This document shows, piece by piece, positions 61,029-64,000 of a stretch of 64,000 bases of DNA (its first letter is position 1; each line of letters starts with the position of its first letter). Where the stretch lies: assembly GCF_013393325.1 (NCBI RefSeq), contig NZ_QJRC01000095.1, forward strand, positions 806,001 through 870,000. Reading direction: 5' to 3'. Made by a program: the position numbers and the translations under genes. The notes below the pieces were generated by a model. The model ran no database searches, was not told the origin of the DNA, and was given only the letters and a program-made list of their open reading frames with translations. Source of the stretch: Pseudomonas hunanensis (GTDB taxonomy: Bacteria > Pseudomonadota > Gammaproteobacteria > Pseudomonadales > Pseudomonadaceae).

Positions 61029-62273
61029 ATGCCCGCCATCAATGCATCCCGTCAGCACGGTCTGCTCGACCTGCCCGCCTTGCGCAAACGCGCCAAGCGC
61101 TTGCTGAACGCCCTGAACAATCACCAGGCCGAAGACGCCCGCGAGCAATTGCGTACGCTCGGCCTGCCCGGCCCCGACTACCGGCTTGCCGATACCCAAT
61201 GGCTGGTGGCCCGCGAGGCCGGCTTTGCCAGCTGGCCAAAGCTCAAGGTACATGCCGACGCCGTGGCCTTTGCCGCACGCCACCCCGGTTTTGCCGCCGA
61301 TGACGAAGCCACCGTGCAGCACTGGCGCTGCGGCAACGACATCGCCCACAGCCTGCGCACCGCCGGGTTTGCCGGTGCATTCCAGATGTTCGACGACCCC
61401 ATGGTCATGGGCCCGGTACCGGCGTTGCCCGAGGAACGGTACTGGCGGGTGCGTGGAGACTACGTGCAGCAGGCGTTCAACCTGCGGGCGGAGGACGTTG
61501 AACAGCGCCAGGCCGCACAGCGAGCGGCGCTGGCCGGCCTGAGCACAGACAGCAAGCTGGTACTGTGGTGCGAGGCCGACGCTTACGACCAGCTGTTCCT
61601 GATTCGCGTGCTCGCCAGCCTCCCCGGCCTGCCACGCCGGCTGGAACTGATCGAAGCTGACCAAGTGCCCGGTGTCGAGCGCTTCATCGGCATCGGGCAA
61701 CTGGCGCCTGACCTGCTGGCCTGGCTGTGGCCACAACGACGTGCACTGGGTGAAGATGCCCTGGCCCTGGCACGCCAGGCATGGGCGGCTTATACCGCGC
61801 CGGCGCCACAGGCCTGGGCGGCGCTCGCCGGCCAGCAGCACACGGCTTTGCCTTTGCTGGGCCGGGCACTGGCGCGCCAGCTACAGGAGCTACCGGGAGC
61901 GAATGATGGTTTGAGCCTTACCGAACGCCTGTTGTTAGGCGTGCTGGCCTCTCGTGGCGAGCTACCGGCTGGCCGCGTGTTTGGCCAGTTGATGATGCAG
62001 GACGATCCGCTGCCTTACCTGGGTGACCTGATGTTCCATGTGCTGCTGCAACCGTTGATCCATGCGCCACAGCCGCTGCTGCTGGAGGGCCCTGGAGAAG
62101 CCTGGGCACAACGGCCATTGCGGCTGACCGCGCTTGCCGAGCAAGTGCTTGCAGGAAAAGCGCACTGGCTTGATCACAACCCCGCGCAGCGCTGGGTTGG
62201 CGGGGTACTGATCAATGCGGCAGACAGGCCTTGGGTAGTCAGCGAGCAGGGCGAAGTCTGGCAGCGCATCTAG
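61029..62273 (+). CDS. DUF1835-domain protein
   Basis: A 414-residue soluble protein. Residues about 95-215 match the DUF1835 pattern (VQHWRCGNDIAHSLRTAG, DSKLVLWCEADAYDQLFLIRVLASL), followed by a helical DUF3658-like C-terminal part. The N-terminal 80 residues form a helical extension also seen in ankyrin-like proteins (LRKRAKRLLNALNN). The function is unknown. AAAGGAG at seven bases gives a firm start. The 227-bp gap before it, shared with the divergent hydrolase, shows no other gene. Confidence 0.82.
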   Translation: MPAINASRQHGLLDLPALRKRAKRLLNALNNHQAEDAREQLRTLGLPGPDYRLADTQWLVAREAGFASWPKLKVHADAVAFAARHPGFAADDEATVQHWRCGNDIAHSLRTAGFAGAFQMFDDPMVMGPVPALPEERYWRVRGDYVQQAFNLRAEDVEQRQAAQRAALAGLSTDSKLVLWCEADAYDQLFLIRVLASLPGLPRRLELIEADQVPGVERFIGIGQLAPDLLAWLWPQRRALGEDALALARQAWAAYTAPAPQAWAALAGQQHTALPLLGRALARQLQELPGANDGLSLTERLLLGVLASRGELPAGRVFGQLMMQDDPLPYLGDLMFHVLLQPLIHAPQPLLLEGPGEAWAQRPLRLTALAEQVLAGKAHWLDHNPAQRWVGGVLINAADRPWVVSEQGEVWQRI

Positions 62274-62300
62274 ACCGGTGGAAGCGGCCTCGTGTCGCGT

Positions 62301-63797
62301 CTACACGAACCGCGCCTTGCCAATCGCTTTCGCTGCGTCCGCCAGGCGTTGGGTAGCCAACCAGATCTCACCCACATCCAGCGAAGCAAACCCCAGGCGC
62401 AACGCATTTTCGGCATGACCAAACGGCGAAAACTGCCGCCCACTGCGCACCACCAGGTCCAGCTCCAGCGCGTTGTCGACCAGCTGATCCACGTTGATCG
62501 CATCGGCGAACTTCACCCACAGCGCCAACCCACCTTCGGGTTCCTGTACGGTGATCTGTTCGCCGAACGCGCCATGCAAACACGCCAGCAAGGTTTCGCG
62601 GCGCCGACGGTACTCGCGGTTGACCCGGCGCAAGTGTTTCTTCAGTTCGCCATCATTGATCAAGTCCGCCAGCATCCGCTGCATCACCGCATCGCCCTGC
62701 CCCAGGGTAAGCGTGGCCCTGCGCTCCAGCACGGCTGTTACCTCCACCGGTGCGACGATGTAGCTGCAACGGAACGTGCTGCCCAGGGGTTTGGACAGTG
62801 TGCCGATGTAAATCACATGGCGCTGCTGGCGGTCGCTGGCCAAAGGCAGGTAAGGCCGCCCAGAAAAGTGGTATTCGTAGTCGTAGTCTTCCTCGACCAC
62901 GCAGAAGTCATGCTGTCGCGCCAGCTCCAGCAACTGCTGCCGGCGCCCGGCGGGCAGGCTGACCGTGGTCGGGAACTGGTGATGGGGCGTTATGTACATC
63001 ATTCGCACCTTGTGCTGCCGGCACAGGGCATCGATCTGATCGACACGGCAACCCTCATGGTCCAGGTCCACGGTTACCAGCCGGGCACCCAGCTGACGGA
63101 AAATCTCCCACGCCGGGGGATAGCTCAGGCGCTCGACCAGCACAACGTCACCTGGTTTGAGCAACACGCTGGTTACTAGCGACAGCGACATCTGCACCCC
63201 CTGGGTCAGGCAGATATGCTCGGCGCCAACGTTCAGGCTGCGATTGTGCCGCAGCATGTCGGCCAGGGCGGCGCGCAGGTAAAGGCTGCTGCAATCGCTG
63301 CCGTGGCGCACGCTGTTGCTGGTGAAGCTGCTGCGCAAGGCATTGCGGTAATAGCGGTGCAAAACAGCCTGCGGCAGCAGCCGGTGATCACAGGCGCCGT
63401 TGTCGAAAAACAAGGCCCCTGGCCGCCCCTGCTGCGCCGCAGCCTGCTCGTTCGCCTTGAAGTAGGCAACGGCGGGTTCCACGGGCAGCGCCAGGGCAAA
63501 CGGCCTGGCGGCACTCGGCGCGACCAGTGTGCCAGGCGCCAACTGCTGGCTGACGAAGGTACCCCGACGCTGCACGCTTTGCAGCCAGCCTTTGGTTTCG
63601 GCTTCCTCGTAGGCCAGGATCACTGTCTTGCGGTTGACGTTCAGCAACTGCGCCATCTCCCGCGTGCCCGGCAACGGCGTGCCAGGGCGCAGGCGGCCCT
63701 CGCTGATCGCGGCCACCAGCCCCTCGACGATCTGCCGGTACGAAGCCTGCGCCCCATCGAGCTTGAGCAGTGGCTGCCATTTACGAAGCTGGACCAT
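62301..63797 (-). CDS. MocR-type regulator (GntR helix-turn-helix with aminotransferase domain)
   Basis: A 498-residue fusion. Residues about 10-80 are a GntR winged helix (IVEGLVAAISEGRLRPGTPLPG, NRKTVILAYEEAE), and about 115-490 form a type I aminotransferase fold with the PLP lysine in TLSKPLGS and DYDYEYHF before it. MocR proteins sense amino compounds or PLP vitamers. It is divergent from a ferredoxin-domain gene. A 9-bp inverted repeat at 63814-63858 lies between them. The ATG at 63797 is the natural start. Confidence 0.88.
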   Translation of the reverse strand: MVQLRKWQPLLKLDGAQASYRQIVEGLVAAISEGRLRPGTPLPGTREMAQLLNVNRKTVILAYEEAETKGWLQSVQRRGTFVSQQLAPGTLVAPSAARPFALALPVEPAVAYFKANEQAAAQQGRPGALFFDNGACDHRLLPQAVLHRYYRNALRSSFTSNSVRHGSDCSSLYLRAALADMLRHNRSLNVGAEHICLTQGVQMSLSLVTSVLLKPGDVVLVERLSYPPAWEIFRQLGARLVTVDLDHEGCRVDQIDALCRQHKVRMMYITPHHQFPTTVSLPAGRRQQLLELARQHDFCVVEEDYDYEYHFSGRPYLPLASDRQQRHVIYIGTLSKPLGSTFRCSYIVAPVEVTAVLERRATLTLGQGDAVMQRMLADLINDGELKKHLRRVNREYRRRRETLLACLHGAFGEQITVQEPEGGLALWVKFADAINVDQLVDNALELDLVVRSGRQFSPFGHAENALRLGFASLDVGEIWLATQRLADAAKAIGKARFV

Positions 63798-63813
63798 ATG
63801 AATTATCCAAAAC

Positions 63814-63858
63814 TGGAGGTTCTGCTGGTCCTGGACTATAGCAACAATCGAACCTCCA
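63814..63858. promoter_or_regulatory. Inverted repeat in the MocR/ferredoxin divergent region
   Basis: TGGAGGTTC (63814-63822) and GAACCTCCA (63850-63858) are perfect inverted repeats with centres 36 bases apart, in the 78-bp gap between the divergent genes. TATAGT between them could be a -10 element for the MocR gene. It is a likely MocR operator. Confidence 0.55.
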
Positions 63859-63875
63859 ATTGCCCCGAGGTGTTC

Positions 63876-64000
63876 ATGCAAAGCCGCCACGTCATCGAAT
63901 TGTCGCCCTCGGGCAAAACCTTCGACGCCAGCCACGAACTGCTGCTCGATGCCATGCTCGCCAGCGGGCTGCCGGTACCTTTCTCGTGCCGCCGCGGCGC
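63876..64000 (+). CDS. 2Fe-2S ferredoxin-domain oxidoreductase (cut by window end)
   Basis: The first 41 codons of a gene truncated by the window edge. The sequence MQSRHVIELSPSGKTF to LPVPFSCRRG is the start of a plant-type 2Fe-2S ferredoxin domain, with the first cluster cysteine in SCRRG. The full protein may be a ferredoxin-reductase fusion. GAGG precedes the ATG. It is divergent from the MocR gene, which may control it. Confidence 0.7.
   Translation, partial: MQSRHVIELSPSGKTFDASHELLLDAMLASGLPVPFSCRRG

Overview
The window looks like a chromosomal segment of a Pseudomonas putida-group bacterium. Coding sequence is GC-rich and dense, the gene order at the left matches the ped (quinoprotein alcohol dehydrogenase) cluster known from P. 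putida, and the single genes (PedF, SfnB, PstSCAB, MetIQN, AzlCD) read as Pseudomonas proteins. I saw no rRNA, tRNA, CRISPR array, prophage or complete insertion sequence. The last gene is cut by the right edge, and the left edge lies inside a repeat element.

Positions 1-18.1 kb hold the alcohol-oxidation locus. It encodes a periplasmic metallohydrolase, a SoxYZ-like carrier, a XoxJ-like binding protein, cytochrome PedF and the Ca-type PQQ ethanol dehydrogenase PedE. A pentapeptide-repeat protein and two regulatory pairs (PedS2/PedR2 and PedS1/PedR1) follow. A five-gene export-type module (binding protein, beta-propeller, ABC ATPase, ABC permease, CxxxCW protein), a FIST sensor protein and a DcaP-type porin complete it. 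The PedE half is flanked by two 251-bp-class inverted-repeat elements in opposite orientation. A palindromic box of the form CTACYTTGGTA recurs in front of four transcription units of this locus.

Positions 18.3-24.6 kb hold a coupled Fic-like/HAD gene pair and a pstSCAB phosphate uptake operon with a Pho box. A divergent polyphosphate kinase (ppk2) closes this part. Positions 24.6-30.1 kb contain small membrane proteins, an XRE regulator, and a catabolic operon (iron alcohol dehydrogenase, MFS carrier, hydratase-like enzyme) facing a LysR regulator.

Positions 31.2-42.6 kb are a sulfur-scavenging island. It starts with a sigma-54-type promoter driving sfnB-metI-metQ-metN. An opposing operon follows, with an amino-acid ABC transporter, a cysteine dioxygenase-family enzyme and an 896-residue fusion of four rhodanese-like domains to a cystathionine-lyase-type PLP enzyme; a LysR regulator is divergent from it. 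An Lrp regulator with azlCD and a tandem universal stress protein come next.

Positions 45.3-49.2 kb contain a compact five-gene operon of visibly lower GC that I cannot match to a known system. It encodes a WH-motif (GRDP-like) protein with a Cys-rich tail, an ABC exporter, a JmjC-type oxygenase, a DUF2164 protein and an NTF2-like protein. It is the best candidate for an undescribed system.

Positions 49.4-64.0 kb hold small hypothetical genes, TetR and Lrp regulators, EamA and MFS exporters, and mgtA with a long structured leader containing two unannotated short ORFs. A chemoreceptor, an exported alpha/beta hydrolase, a DUF1835 protein and a MocR regulator facing a truncated 2Fe-2S ferredoxin-domain gene end the window.
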